Below are positions 30,195 to 40,145 of a stretch of 64,000 bases of DNA, in pieces (the stretch's first letter is position 1; each line of letters opens with the position of its first letter). The notes beneath the pieces were generated by a model. The model was not told where the DNA came from. It did not search any database and saw only the letters and a program-made list of their open reading frames with translations. Source of the stretch: Chitinophagaceae bacterium. GTDB lineage: Bacteria > Bacteroidota > Bacteroidia > Chitinophagales > Chitinophagaceae. Position numbers and translations under genes: made by a program. The stretch covers positions 62,001 to 126,000 of the forward strand of contig JAMLGT010000004.1 in assembly GCA_023957755.1 (NCBI GenBank), given 5' to 3'.

Positions 30195-31118
30195 TTAGTC
30201 TCTTAATTGTTTTCCTGTTAAACTTAGAAAAATGGTTTCCAGGTTGGTTCTTTGTATTTCAATATTGCTGATATCAGCGCCCATCTGGCCTGAGCCGGAT
30301 ATGATCCCTGATAAGGCTGATTGGACATCAGTAGCATAAAATGAAATCTTATTTTCTGAGAGATTTGAGTCAGGCCATTTGGCAGAAATCTCCTTTAGCT
30401 GGCTTTCGTTTGCATGGTCGTATGTGACCACAACCACCTCTTTAAGCGCACTGTTGCTCTTTAGTTCTTTCAAAGTGCCTTCTGCAATGATCTGCCCATT
30501 GTCAATAATCCCAATCCGATCACAAAACCTTTCAGCCTCTTCCATATAGTGTGTGGTATAAACAATGGTCATACCTTCTTTGTGCAACTTTTCAATCACC
30601 TCAAAAATGAGATTACGGCTTTGTGGATCTATCCCCACGGTGGGCTCATCCATAAAAAGAATCTTCGGCTGATGCAGTAATGCAGCTGCTATATTGATTC
30701 TCCGTTTCATCCCTCCTGAATAAGTTTTGACGTTATCATTGCGCCTGTCGTAAAACCCAAATAGATGCAAGACCTCTTCAGATCGTTTTTTTAACTCCGA
30801 ATTTGAGACACCATAAAGGCCTCCCCAGAAGTGCAGATTTTCTGATGCGGTCAGGTCACCGTAAAGTGCTATTTCCTGTGGCACTACTCCAATCAGTTGC
30901 TTCGCCTGACCCGGATGGGTGTCTAGGTTCATTCCATCAATGATTACTTCACCACTGTCGGGCTTCAGGATGGAACTCATGATAGAAATTGTGGTGGTTT
31001 TTCCGGCACCGTTGGGCCCAAGCAAGCCATAAAACTCACCTTTCTGTATGGCGAACGAGATGCCCTTCAGTGCTTCGTGGCCATTATACGATTTGCGAAG
31101 ATTTTTTATTTCGATCAT
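30195..31118 (-). CDS. ABC transporter ATP-binding protein
   Basis: A 307-residue ATPase with Walker A GPNGAGKTT (about 35-43), signature YSGGMKRRINIAAAL (about 135) and Walker B ILFMDEPTVGID (about 158), of the DrrA/NatA-like class. The C-terminal 80 residues are the usual extension of this class. It forms an exporter with the permease directly downstream. There is no substrate clue; no regulator is adjacent. Confidence 0.92.
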   Translation of the reverse strand: MIEIKNLRKSYNGHEALKGISFAIQKGEFYGLLGPNGAGKTTTISIMSSILKPDSGEVIIDGMNLDTHPGQAKQLIGVVPQEIALYGDLTASENLHFWGGLYGVSNSELKKRSEEVLHLFGFYDRRNDNVKTYSGGMKRRINIAAALLHQPKILFMDEPTVGIDPQSRNLIFEVIEKLHKEGMTIVYTTHYMEEAERFCDRIGIIDNGQIIAEGTLKELKSNSALKEVVVVTYDHANESQLKEISAKWPDSNLSENKISFYATDVQSALSGIISGSGQMGADISNIEIQRTNLETIFLSLTGKQLRD

Positions 31119-31409
31119 GGGGGCGGTTGTTTTTTAATTAAGCCTGATGTTTCACACAATTACTTTAAAAGCGGGAGCCATCTTCTTCAGGGGTGAAGTT
31201 CGGAAGTCAGGTGAAAAGATAAAAAAAAATTTCAATTTGAATGTCGGATTTCCGGTCTGACATAACTGCCTTTTGAATTCCGGTGGCCGTTTGGGTTTAA
31301 CCTCTTTAGGCCGGGTTAACTATTAAATTGAGCCTGATGCGGAGATTTTGTTTGTGAAACTGAGAAAATGCTTTTTTCTACACAGAGATGGGGGGTATTG
31401 AGAAGAAGT

Positions 31410-31985
31410 TTATTTCCCGAATAAATACACAGCATCTATCTGAAATGATCCGGTGTGATGTTTACCAAAAAGGAGTGTTCCCTTGTTGATCTGGCTGAGC
31501 CCATAGGAATATCGTCCTTCCAGGAAAAGCTTTTCTCCCAGCCGGATGCCGGGTCCTCCTGCTATTGCGCCATCAAAGGTGTTAAACCGGTTGGTGATAT
31601 TTGCCGAGTAGCTACTCGTCTTCATTTTTCCGGATAGGAAAAAGTTGAGCTCGGGTCCTAGTTGCAGATATAGTTTAGACGATAGGTGATATGCTGCCAT
31701 TAACGGAAAACTAAGGTAAGTCAGTTTATAAGCAGTGGTGCCATTTGGAATTAATATATCATTATATCCTTTGTTGGTTACAAGAATTTCGGGACTGAAT
31801 GTCCATTGGTCTGCCAGATTAAATTTTAGGACAGCGCCCGCATTAAAGCCTACGAGGGTAGATATATCGTCAGTATTTGTGCCGCGTATGCCTGATAGGC
31901 TCAAGCCACCTTTGATTCCATAGTCGGCCTGGCCAAAACTCGGAGAAGTGCTGCATACCAACAGGAAGCATACTAAATATTTCAT
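31410..31985 (-). CDS. Outer membrane beta-barrel protein (porin family)
   Basis: A 191-residue protein. The ATG at 31985 is used because it starts a signal peptide (MKYLVCFLLVCSTSPSFG); the longer frame adds 16 residues from a non-ATG start. Alternating beta strands, GIKGGLSLSGI near the mature N-terminus and a terminal AVYLFGK fit the PF13568-type small barrels common in Bacteroidota. Function unknown. Dispersed repeat copy 3 begins 47 bp upstream of the start. Confidence 0.82.
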   Translation of the reverse strand: MKYLVCFLLVCSTSPSFGQADYGIKGGLSLSGIRGTNTDDISTLVGFNAGAVLKFNLADQWTFSPEILVTNKGYNDILIPNGTTAYKLTYLSFPLMAAYHLSSKLYLQLGPELNFFLSGKMKTSSYSANITNRFNTFDGAIAGGPGIRLGEKLFLEGRYSYGLSQINKGTLLFGKHHTGSFQIDAVYLFGK

Positions 31986-32031
31986 GGAATGAATGGGGTG
32001 ACTGATTAAGTCGCAAAGGTAAATTTTTATC

Positions 32032-32168
32032 ATTGTCCGGTTAAATTATTTAAAATGTGGCTAAAACCCTTGTTGAGTACGACTTTCATAGCCCTAACCT
32101 AAAGGGTAGGGTAATAAATATACAACCTAAGCCCCGTGGGTTTTAGCCCAACTAAATCGGACAACAAT
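32032..32168. repeat. Dispersed palindromic intergenic repeat, copy 3
   Basis: Very regular copy: ATTGTCCGG at the left end and CGGACAACAAT at the right end are inverted repeats; CCCTAACCTAAAGGGTAGGG forms the central hairpin. It sits between divergent starts, so it could affect both promoters. Confidence 0.85.
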
Positions 32169-32262
32169 AGTAAATTTTTTGAATTACTCCTGCGATTTCT
32201 ATTTTTTCGCTGACAGGGACGTGCAAAAATCCATTACATTTAAGGAATCAAAACTGAATATT

Positions 32263-33537
32263 ATGAAGAGGATTTTTATACTGCTGTTTGGGCTGGCCTT
32301 TGTACTTCAGCTGTCTGCACAGAAAACTTTGATTTGGTGTGGATCGTTAATAGATGGCGTGTCAGACAGAGCCAGGAATGATGTCACTATTGTAATAGAC
32401 CAGCACAAGATTACAGGCATACAAAACGGATTTGTGAAGGCTGCCACGGGAGATAAAGTGATAGATTTGAGAAACAGGACTGTGATGCCCGGATGGATTG
32501 ATTGTCATGTGCATTTATCATTAGAGATAGGAGCCACGAGTTATCTGGATGAGTTTCGATTGAATGAAGCAGATTATATATATAGGAGCGTAAATTACGC
32601 AAAGACTACGCTGATGACAGGGTTTACTACTGTGCGTGATGCAGGAGGTGGTGCGGTGATCTCTATGAAACGTGCAATAAACCAGGGAGTAATGGTGGGT
32701 CCGAGAATTTATGCAGCGGGTACCGCTATAGGATCCACCGGATCGCATGGAGACCCTACCAATGGTTACAGGTCTGATCTGATGGGAGATCCGGGGATTA
32801 AAGAAGGCGTGGCAAATGGAGTTGACGAAGCGATGAAGGCCGTCAGGCAACGCTATAAAGAAGGTTCTGATGTAATAAAGATGGTAGCTACCGGAGGGGT
32901 AATGGATGTGTCGAGTGACAGTAAAGGGGCGCAGTTTACCGAGGACGAGATGCGTGCCATAGTGGAGACAGCGAAGGATTATGGGCTTAGGGTGATGGCA
33001 CATGGGCATGGAGCCGAAGGGATAAAAAGAGCTTTACGTGCAGGCGTTACCTCTATAGAGCATGGTACTCTGATGGATGAGGAGTGTATTGCATTATTTA
33101 AAGAGAAGGGTGCCTGGTATGTGCCCACGGTGATTGCGGGACGATCAGTCGCAGACTCTGCTAAGAAGCCTGGTCATTTTCCACCACAGGTGGCAGCAAA
33201 AGCATTGGAAATAGGCCCGAAAATACAGGCTACTCTGGGACGGGCATATAAAGCAGGAGTGAAGATTGCATTTGGTACGGATGCGGGAGTGTATCAGCAC
33301 GGAAAAAACTGGTTGGAATTTACTTATATGATAGAAGCGGGAATGCCTGCAATGGAGGCAATCAAAGCAGCAACCATGCATGCAGCGGAGTTAATAGGTG
33401 TTCAGGATCAGTTAGGGAGTATAGAAACCGGGAAACTGGCAGATATTGTTGCCGTTGAAGGTGATCCGTTGAAAGATGCTCAGGCATTTGGCAGGGTGAG
33501 GTTCGTAATGAAGGATGGAGTGGTGTATAAGCAGTAG
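32263..33537 (+). CDS. Secreted amidohydrolase (imidazolonepropionase-like)
   Basis: A 424-residue metal-dependent hydrolase. The ATG at 32263 gives a signal peptide ending LQLSAQ. Metal-binding motifs in order: HVHLS (about 80), Lys in DVIKMVATGG (probably carboxylated), AHGHG, EHGTLMD and FGTDAG. The closest functional relatives are Xaa-Pro or Xaa-Arg dipeptidase-type amidohydrolases in the periplasm. The substrate is probably a dipeptide or cyclic amide. It is a single-gene unit. Confidence 0.88.
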   Translation: MKRIFILLFGLAFVLQLSAQKTLIWCGSLIDGVSDRARNDVTIVIDQHKITGIQNGFVKAATGDKVIDLRNRTVMPGWIDCHVHLSLEIGATSYLDEFRLNEADYIYRSVNYAKTTLMTGFTTVRDAGGGAVISMKRAINQGVMVGPRIYAAGTAIGSTGSHGDPTNGYRSDLMGDPGIKEGVANGVDEAMKAVRQRYKEGSDVIKMVATGGVMDVSSDSKGAQFTEDEMRAIVETAKDYGLRVMAHGHGAEGIKRALRAGVTSIEHGTLMDEECIALFKEKGAWYVPTVIAGRSVADSAKKPGHFPPQVAAKALEIGPKIQATLGRAYKAGVKIAFGTDAGVYQHGKNWLEFTYMIEAGMPAMEAIKAATMHAAELIGVQDQLGSIETGKLADIVAVEGDPLKDAQAFGRVRFVMKDGVVYKQ

Positions 33538-33692
33538 CTGAGGGTTGTTATTCATAGAATCCCGGATAGTTATAACAGGTCAGAATATTACCTCGGTGTA
33601 TAACAGAAAAATACACACTCTTTCCTGGACTAATTTACCCCAAACATTCTCCTGATTTGTTAGGTAGAGAGGCGGCATCCAAACAAATGTGC

Positions 33693-34217
33693 CTATTGTA
33701 TCAGGGCATGTATTTCCAGACTTATAAATTTTCCATCTTTTAATTCTGCATCCCTCATTGTGCCTTCATGGATAAAGCCCATCTTTCCTATGGCATGCTT
33801 ACTTTTCAGGTTTTCAGTTTCCACAAAAGCTTCTATTCGATGTAAGCCAATGGTGTCAAAACCATAGTGGCAGACCAAAGGGAGTGCCTCAGTAATGAGG
33901 CCTTTACCCCAATATTCCGGTAGCAGCCAGAAGCCGATTTCTGCTTTCCTGAATTCCTGATGAATTTGGTTTAGCCCGCACGCTCCCATAAAATTGTGTT
34001 CAGCTACGCCGGTGATAGCCCACCAGATTCCTGTCTGCTTTTCCTCCAGCTCTTTAAACCATTGCATTTGCTTTTTGGTTTCTTCTCGTGTAGTATATTT
34101 TACTCCATAGTAGCGAATTACTTCGGGGTGGGAGAGCCCTTTGAATACATTATCCAAGTCATCATCGCTGAATTGCCTTAGTATCAGCCTGTCAGTTTCG
34201 AATTGTGGAAAGTTCAT
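33693..34217 (-). CDS. GNAT family N-acetyltransferase (RimJ/RimL-like)
   Basis: A 174-residue acetyltransferase with the acetyl-CoA loop region (WLLPEYWGKGLITEAL, about 97-112), the N-terminal FETDRLILRQFSDDD and the C-terminal NLKSKHAIGKMGFIHEG, all characteristic of the RimJ/RimL group that acetylates protein N-termini or small amines. It is monocistronic. Repeat copy 4 lies 41 bp upstream of its start. Confidence 0.88.
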   Translation of the reverse strand: MNFPQFETDRLILRQFSDDDLDNVFKGLSHPEVIRYYGVKYTTREETKKQMQWFKELEEKQTGIWWAITGVAEHNFMGACGLNQIHQEFRKAEIGFWLLPEYWGKGLITEALPLVCHYGFDTIGLHRIEAFVETENLKSKHAIGKMGFIHEGTMRDAELKDGKFISLEIHALIQ

Positions 34218-34257
34218 AGTGCAATTTGAGGATATTTAATAAGAAAATAAAGATATC

Positions 34258-34396
34258 ATTGTTGGCCGGTTAATTCATTCAAAATGGGGCTAAACCCTTT
34301 ATTGGGAAAGGCTTTCAACGCTCTACCCTTAAGGGAAAGGTAATAAATTTAAAACCCGTGCCCGTTGGGCTTTGGCCCATCTTAGCCGTACAATGA
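34258..34396. repeat. Dispersed palindromic intergenic repeat, copy 4
   Basis: Diverged copy with GTTGGCCGGTTAATTC at the left, CTACCCTTAAGGGAAAGG in the middle and TTAGCCGTACAATGAT at the right. It fills most of the gap between the GNAT gene and the end of the urea-transporter gene. Confidence 0.75.
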
Positions 34397-34409
34397 TATA
34401 ACGATATAT

Positions 34410-35297
34410 CTATTGCCTTTGCAAGGTGCTTTTAATAGTCTGTGTGATAAAAGAAGCTACGACAAACGGGAAAGTCAGTTGCAGGACGGCGGTATTGCCA
34501 AGCAGTTGGTTAAAAAGTATTCCAAGGATAACGGCCATTGCAACAAAAGGAATATCATTTATCTTTTTCCCTGAAAATGCCAGTGCGCAGAGCACTACAT
34601 TATATCCGAATAAGCCATTCAATATGTCTGCTTCGGGGGCTCCAAGGTAATACGCTACTAAGGTGCCAGCGACGGCCGCAAAGATTCCATATAATGCACC
34701 CATTAGGGTGTGCAACGCCACCCCAATGACCAACAGGATACCACTGATAATAGCTGATTGGAAAACAACCTGAGCAAATCCTCTGAGTGGGATGAAGTAT
34801 ATTTCAGCGTAATTAACCGAAACATCCGCCGAGGGGGTATTCATCAGTTGGGGGGCATAAGTACGGAGCGAATAATAAATAATCCAGGTTACTAACACGA
34901 ATGCGAGTGTGAAGGCCGGGACTTTTTTTCTGATAAAGAAGTGGTGGATCAGGGTGGTGCAGGCCGCTCCGGCAGCGATAAATATCCAGATAATTAAAAC
35001 CGGCTTAAAGAAGACGGCAAGCGCCACACCTACCAGTGCCGCGTTAAACCCATACAGGCCGTCACAGATAGCCTGTCGATCCCTGCTTATCCACAACGCA
35101 GTTGCAGTGCCACAGATAGTGGCAAATAGTGTGGCTATTCCGGCGGTGAGAGAACTGGCAGTAATGGCAATCAGGATTAAGATTCCTGTGAGCGGGTTCT
35201 TCTGAAGCATTATCTGTGATAACCCATGCAATATCTGCAACGAGAGTGAAGTCATTTTGTTTGTTGAATGTGACCGGGTCTGAAAATCTTGTGTCAT
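34410..35297 (-). CDS. Urea transporter family protein
   Basis: A 295-residue polytopic protein of the urea transporter (PF03253) family, with duplicated halves visible as CDGLYGFNAALVGVALAVFF (about 80) and DILNGLFGYNVVLCALAF (about 215). The ATG at 35297 is preferred over a TTG ten codons upstream. It provides channel-like uptake of urea or short amides. No urease genes are in the window, so the partner enzyme is elsewhere or absent. Confidence 0.88.
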   Translation of the reverse strand: MTQDFQTRSHSTNKMTSLSLQILHGLSQIMLQKNPLTGILILIAITASSLTAGIATLFATICGTATALWISRDRQAICDGLYGFNAALVGVALAVFFKPVLIIWIFIAAGAACTTLIHHFFIRKKVPAFTLAFVLVTWIIYYSLRTYAPQLMNTPSADVSVNYAEIYFIPLRGFAQVVFQSAIISGILLVIGVALHTLMGALYGIFAAVAGTLVAYYLGAPEADILNGLFGYNVVLCALAFSGKKINDIPFVAMAVILGILFNQLLGNTAVLQLTFPFVVASFITQTIKSTLQRQ

Positions 35298-35470
35298 TGT
35301 TTGTTTTAAAATCTTCCGAACAGTCAAATATCTGAGGTTTTCTGACAGGAAATGAAAAATGAATTTATGGTTGCTAGATTCTCGCTTTTAATGTGTGCAT
35401 GAAATAATTAACTCTATAAAAGCAGCGATATGCGAATGTATGGATATTTGGCAGGCTGAGTGAGTTACAA

Positions 35471-35502
35471 AAGAAAATCCCGACAGGGAAGCTATCGGGA
35501 TT
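35471..35502 (-). terminator. Terminator of the FecI/FecR-linked operon
   Basis: On the minus strand AATCCCGATAGC...GTCGGGATT forms an 8-bp stem followed by TTTCTTTTGT. It lies 25 bp beyond the DUF4920 stop. Confidence 0.8.
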
Positions 35503-35526
35503 CAATTACTTTGAGAAGTCTGCCGT

Positions 35527-36009
35527 TTATTTTACTACTTCAATACCGCTGGCAAGGATTTTTACTTCTTTCCTGGGTTTTGTGATTGCGTCGATTTCTG
35601 ATTGTGGTTTGTTAGCATCCTCTGCCAGGTGTTTCAGTTCTTCTACAGATGTGGTTGCAATTTCTGCCTTTCCATCAATCTTAACACGCTTACCCTTTAA
35701 GGCTAGAGGTACGAAGAAAGAATAACCCTTCATTTTCACGGTGGCTACTTCCTTGTTATCCAGTTGTAATTTTACCCAGCATCCCTTGTTAGGGCATACT
35801 TCCAGGACGGTTCCCTCGATAAGTGCATTTTCAACAGTGTTGTTCTCTGCTTTTTGCATGTTTGTCATGAGTGCTTTTGCCTTGATTGTTTTTCCGGCCG
35901 TCACTTTTGATCCATAATAATCGCCAATGAGGGCGTCGCCCGCCGGAGGTTGTGCAGTTACAATTCCAAGGAGGAATAAAGTGGCAATACTACATACGAT
36001 TTTTTTCAT
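35527..36009 (-). CDS. DUF4920 domain-containing secreted protein
   Basis: A 160-residue protein with a signal peptide (about 1-19) and an OB-fold-like domain. The motif VCPNKGCWVKLQ with two Cys three residues apart is typical of DUF4920. This family often accompanies redox or metal genes and may bind a metal or haem through the Cys pair; that is inference. It is the last gene of a run of minus-strand genes led by the TonB receptor and lies 47 bp after the peroxidase gene. Confidence 0.82.
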   Translation of the reverse strand: MKKIVCSIATLFLLGIVTAQPPAGDALIGDYYGSKVTAGKTIKAKALMTNMQKAENNTVENALIEGTVLEVCPNKGCWVKLQLDNKEVATVKMKGYSFFVPLALKGKRVKIDGKAEIATTSVEELKHLAEDANKPQSEIDAITKPRKEVKILASGIEVVK

Positions 36010-36056
36010 TTTTTTCTTTTTTTAAAGTTAAAGACAGGGTGATTAAAAAGCAATTT

Positions 36057-37202
36057 TTATTTTGGTAATTCGGGGGCTCTCACCCGTAGTGGGGTGGTGG
36101 TGATGGCCTCCAGAAAAGCTACAATGTCTTTCCGCTGATCCATACTAAGGTCTAATTTCTGGATATGCTTTGAGGTTTTTGGGAAAAGGGGGTCGTTCTT
36201 TTGTTCCGGTGTTTTAGCTGGTTGGGGCATTCCACTACTATACATATTTACAATACCCAAGAGTTCTTCAAAAAGACCGTTGTGCATATAAGGCCTTGTA
36301 TTTCCTACATCTCTTAGAGAAGGTGTTTTGAACTTCCCAACGTCCTCAGGGTTTTTAGTCGTCAAATAAAGTCCAAGGTCCTCATACTTTCTTCCATAAT
36401 AGGTAAGGCCTATATTGTGAAATTGACCATCTGTAAATAAAGGTCCGTTATGGCAATTGATACATCTGCCCTGAGTTCTGAAAAAATGTAATCCTCGTAT
36501 CTCCTGATCTGTCAATGCATTTGATTTGCCTTCCAGAAATTGGTCAAATCTTGACTTTCTGCTAATCACTGTTCTTTGGAAGGTTGCAAGGGCATGGGTT
36601 ATTTTTCCCGGGGTAATATCAGAGGAGCCATAGGCAGAATCGAACTTTGTCAGATAGCCTTTGATTCGTTTTAGTCTGCTAATGATAGCTCCGAAGTCAC
36701 CGTGCATTTCAATTTCACTATTAATAGGACCAAGCGCCTGATCTTCTAATGAGTTAGCCCTGCCATCCCAGAATAGCTTCTCGTATGTCCAAACATTTAA
36801 TATGGTAGGAGTGTTTCTCTCGCCCAAAAGATGGTCGTGTCCTCGTGCGGTTACAAGTCCGTCTGTCCAGGAAAGGCTTGGGGCATGACATGAAGAACAC
36901 GAAATTTGTCCTGATCCACTGAGCCTTGGATCAAAGAAAAGTACACGCCCTAATTCAATTAGAGGTTTCAAAGAGTCTTCTTTTTCTTTCAGTGGACTGT
37001 CAGGTAAAATTCCTAACTCCCGATAATTGATTAGATCGGGATCAATGTTTGGCTTAGGCCAGTTTTCGATGGGGCCGGAATAAACTTTTCTCAGACTATC
37101 AGAAAAATTTTTAGAGGTAATTACCTTATTGGGACTAGCCTGAAATGAGTAGATTATCCCTACGGTAATTGAGAGTGCGAATAAAATTATGATTTTTTTC
37201 AT
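36057..37202 (-). CDS. Di-haem cytochrome c peroxidase family protein
   Basis: A 381-residue periplasmic protein of the CcpA/MauG type with a signal peptide (about 1-20) and two haem-binding motifs, C102-S-S-C105-H and C247-I-N-C250-H. DPRLSGSGQISCSSCHAPSLSWTDG and RNTPTILN are typical of the family, which reduces peroxide or oxidises a protein or metal partner. It sits in a TonB-receptor operon, 12 bp after the barrel gene, so it may process or detoxify the imported compound. The last methionine ligand could not be assigned. Confidence 0.9.
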   Translation of the reverse strand: MKKIIILFALSITVGIIYSFQASPNKVITSKNFSDSLRKVYSGPIENWPKPNIDPDLINYRELGILPDSPLKEKEDSLKPLIELGRVLFFDPRLSGSGQISCSSCHAPSLSWTDGLVTARGHDHLLGERNTPTILNVWTYEKLFWDGRANSLEDQALGPINSEIEMHGDFGAIISRLKRIKGYLTKFDSAYGSSDITPGKITHALATFQRTVISRKSRFDQFLEGKSNALTDQEIRGLHFFRTQGRCINCHNGPLFTDGQFHNIGLTYYGRKYEDLGLYLTTKNPEDVGKFKTPSLRDVGNTRPYMHNGLFEELLGIVNMYSSGMPQPAKTPEQKNDPLFPKTSKHIQKLDLSMDQRKDIVAFLEAITTTPLRVRAPELPK

Positions 37203-37214
37203 GGCGAGTTAGTT

Positions 37215-38750
37215 TTAGAGAGTAAAGCCTGCATTTAGTTGCATAATATTTCTTGAAGTACCAGGCTTTTCATTTATTGTAAATCCGGCATTTGGAAGTT
37301 TTGCTTTTAGGAACTCATAATTAATACCGAGGAAGAAGCCTGTGTTTCTTATTCTAAAGTTGTAGAGTGCATTTAGATTAAGTGTGTTGGTAGAAGCACC
37401 ATTATAAAAATAATCGTAATACATGACATCGCGTGTGAAAGTGTTCTCCTGACTTTTAGGGGCTCTGGCAATAGCCTTGTTATTAAATCTGTGTGCAAAA
37501 GCAGCTGAGATCTTAAGAAATGATCCGTGGGCTGATTCAGTTGAATACCATGAGCCCCTGAGTCCTGCAGTTGTGTTTTGATAGTCGGCCTTATGAGAGG
37601 TGGTTCCATCGGATCTGAACAATCTGTCTGAACTTAAAATAAGCGAGAGTTCAGAACGGATTTGCCCATTTTTCATAAATCCTGCAACAGGTTTTAGTGA
37701 TAGTGTTTTATGGTAGTAAGTATAATTATGCCCACCGAGTATTCGGTTAAAATCAGTGCCATAATCCTGAACGAATTTTAGAAGAGTATTCCATTGAATT
37801 TTTTCTCCAGGTACGGCTCTCCAAAATAGTGATAGGGATCTAATTTGCTCATCAAACTTTCCATATACATAGTTGGCACTTGCAGATTCGCTGGGCTTTC
37901 TAACATATTTTGAATATTGGTTTTCAATCTCACCGCTTAGGGTAACTGAGCCAAAATCAAACTCGCCATTATATATGCCTCCAAAGGCATATTTATCAGT
38001 ATAAGTAAAGATTTCGCGTCCGGTATTTTGGATAACATTTAGTCCATACCCATAGTTAATGAAATTTATATACTTCATATTTTGCAGGTTATCCTGATAA
38101 TCTTTATTGCGGTATTCATTAGAGTTTTCACGTGATATTCCGCCCAGAGTGGCTGAAATCCCTATTGTGTGTTTATCCATCATTTTATAGTGTCCTGCCA
38201 GGGAAGCACTCAGATCGTGACTAAAGTTTTCCATTCTTGGATCATTACTTCTCCAGGAGTTGCCAGCCATAAATTTCCCACCTCCGGAAATAAGTAGTTT
38301 GTTATTTATGAGTGAACGTGTAACTATTCCATTTAGGTTGTACTTACTTATTTCCCAATTTCCCTTTGCGCCTGCGAAGAAATAAAATGGCGATGCTCCA
38401 TCATGGTCTCCCAAAGAATAGGCGACACTGTCTCGTAATGTGTGGGCATAGGAAAAAACACCACTGACTTTAAATTTGCCCAGATGCCGCGTGCCTTCAG
38501 TAAAAAAGCGTACATTCTTTTCTTTGTCGCCATCCTGTCGTGCATTGAACCCGTCACCTCTTAAAGTGTAGCTTGCAGATATGAGAGCATAGTTTTCGAC
38601 TTTAAGAAATGGATGGGTAAGTACTTTTTCAGAATAGTAATCATAATGGCTTCGGAATAAGTCTGAAAACTTTTGCGAAATATCCTGTGCTTTCAGGAGT
38701 TTACCGGAAAGAAGGAGGAAGCAAAGTATAAAAAGAGTTTTGTATTTCAT
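37215..38750 (-). CDS. DUF6850-like outer membrane beta-barrel protein
   Basis: A 511-residue protein with a signal peptide (about 1-21, ending LLKAQ) followed by long alternating strands and a C-terminal Leu after a Thr-Phe pair, as in outer membrane barrels. I recognise the general pattern as the DUF6850 barrel family that travels with DUF4876 lipoproteins and TonB receptors in Bacteroidota; the assignment is from memory. It could be a second pore or a structural partner of the receptor. It is 32 bp downstream of the lipoprotein gene. Confidence 0.75.
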   Translation of the reverse strand: MKYKTLFILCFLLLSGKLLKAQDISQKFSDLFRSHYDYYSEKVLTHPFLKVENYALISASYTLRGDGFNARQDGDKEKNVRFFTEGTRHLGKFKVSGVFSYAHTLRDSVAYSLGDHDGASPFYFFAGAKGNWEISKYNLNGIVTRSLINNKLLISGGGKFMAGNSWRSNDPRMENFSHDLSASLAGHYKMMDKHTIGISATLGGISRENSNEYRNKDYQDNLQNMKYINFINYGYGLNVIQNTGREIFTYTDKYAFGGIYNGEFDFGSVTLSGEIENQYSKYVRKPSESASANYVYGKFDEQIRSLSLFWRAVPGEKIQWNTLLKFVQDYGTDFNRILGGHNYTYYHKTLSLKPVAGFMKNGQIRSELSLILSSDRLFRSDGTTSHKADYQNTTAGLRGSWYSTESAHGSFLKISAAFAHRFNNKAIARAPKSQENTFTRDVMYYDYFYNGASTNTLNLNALYNFRIRNTGFFLGINYEFLKAKLPNAGFTINEKPGTSRNIMQLNAGFTL

Positions 38751-38782
38751 TTATTTTAAATTAGATCATTACCAATTTGCAA

Positions 38783-40135
38783 TTATTTAAAAGCCTTTGG
38801 TTCAGCTTTCTCCAAATAGTCGAAGTCGTTAGTGGAGTTGTTGGTATCTATCAGAATCCTTCGGCCGCTCACAATTTTGGAGGTTTTTCGTATTACAGAT
38901 TGTGAAGAATAGGATCCTGCGGGGCAGAAGGTAAAGCCTGCATCGTATTCGCTATAGAGCCTTTTTGGCACTCTGGATGTTGGCGCATTTGGCTGAATCT
39001 CTACTGCATCAATTGCATAAGAAAGCGGAATCTGATAATACAATGTTGTGTTTTGGGTAATTGCAAGTTGTGCAGGATCAGGATATTTTTGAAAAGTTGA
39101 AGGTATATCCTTGTCAGTCTTAAATATGATATATCCATCTCTGCCCGGATTGTCGAGAAGCCAGTCTTTACCACTATAGGCCAGCATAATTAAATCAGGT
39201 ACTGCCGGATTGTCGATATCGGAGGCGAGTGGACTTGCCAGATATGGTGCCAGATACACCTCAAAGTCGGCATGGCTAAGATCTACGGTTAAAGATGGAT
39301 CCTTGATTTCTATTGACCCTCCTGTGCTGTTCGAGTAGGGTGCCTTATGGTTTACAGCGGTTTGGGCAATGATGATGCTTTCTCCTGGTTGGATTGGATA
39401 ATCAGTGCCATTACCTGGTATCCTATAGAGTGATTTGGGGTAAAAGTAGTCCTCACTTGCGTTAATTCCCGCTGGCATTCCTATCGATTTTGACCAATTA
39501 AATTGTCCTATCATTGGTCCTGAAGTAAAGTAGAATCCTTTAGACAGGTCAGGGTTGGCTGTATTAGTACCCCATACCTGGGCTATGTATAAACTATCGG
39601 CATATATAACTTCGTTGGAGTTGTTATAAATTTCGATAAACTGGTCCCTGAAAGATGCCCCATTTCTGGTGTCACTACCAGCATAGTAAATTTGTTTTAA
39701 TACAAGGCCGCCAATTCGTCCCAGTTTCATCTGCAAATCCAGGATAGCATTTGTCTGGTTATTCAAGGTAACACTGTTCATTGAGGCGTTTAGGGTTACA
39801 TCGTCTTCGGAGAACTGTCCGGTATAGTTTTGGAAGTCCTCTTTGGGAATAGTGAGCGTAGCCATTATATTATATACACCTGCACTGATATTACCGAATT
39901 CTGCCAACCCATTTTGATTGGTTTTGATCTGATTGATCTTTCCGTTCCAAAGATTTTCGAGCTTAATATTGATACCTTCTATCGGTAAAGAGAAATTTCC
40001 TTTTGATGTGTCATAAGCTACACGAACGGTAACGTCAAGGGCTTTGATATCCTCTCCTAATTCAATTTTTCTGCATCCGTAGGAAAGTGAGAAAAGTAAG
40101 CTGATAGTAATGATAATATAGTGTCTTGTCTTCAT
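38783..40135 (-). CDS. DUF4876 domain-containing surface lipoprotein
   Basis: A 450-residue lipoprotein: signal with lipobox SLSYGC (Cys at about 21), an N-terminal beta-sandwich (about 30-135) resembling a carboxypeptidase-regulatory domain (GLAEFGNISAGVYNI), then a DUF4876 region with QFIEIYNNSNEVIYADSLYI and GYIIFKTDKD. It is probably the surface-exposed ligand-binding partner of the TonB receptor encoded 10 bp upstream, in the way SusD partners SusC. The ligand is unknown. Confidence 0.82.
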   Translation of the reverse strand: MKTRHYIIITISLLFSLSYGCRKIELGEDIKALDVTVRVAYDTSKGNFSLPIEGINIKLENLWNGKINQIKTNQNGLAEFGNISAGVYNIMATLTIPKEDFQNYTGQFSEDDVTLNASMNSVTLNNQTNAILDLQMKLGRIGGLVLKQIYYAGSDTRNGASFRDQFIEIYNNSNEVIYADSLYIAQVWGTNTANPDLSKGFYFTSGPMIGQFNWSKSIGMPAGINASEDYFYPKSLYRIPGNGTDYPIQPGESIIIAQTAVNHKAPYSNSTGGSIEIKDPSLTVDLSHADFEVYLAPYLASPLASDIDNPAVPDLIMLAYSGKDWLLDNPGRDGYIIFKTDKDIPSTFQKYPDPAQLAITQNTTLYYQIPLSYAIDAVEIQPNAPTSRVPKRLYSEYDAGFTFCPAGSYSSQSVIRKTSKIVSGRRILIDTNNSTNDFDYLEKAEPKAFK

Positions 40136-40145
40136 GCCTGATAAT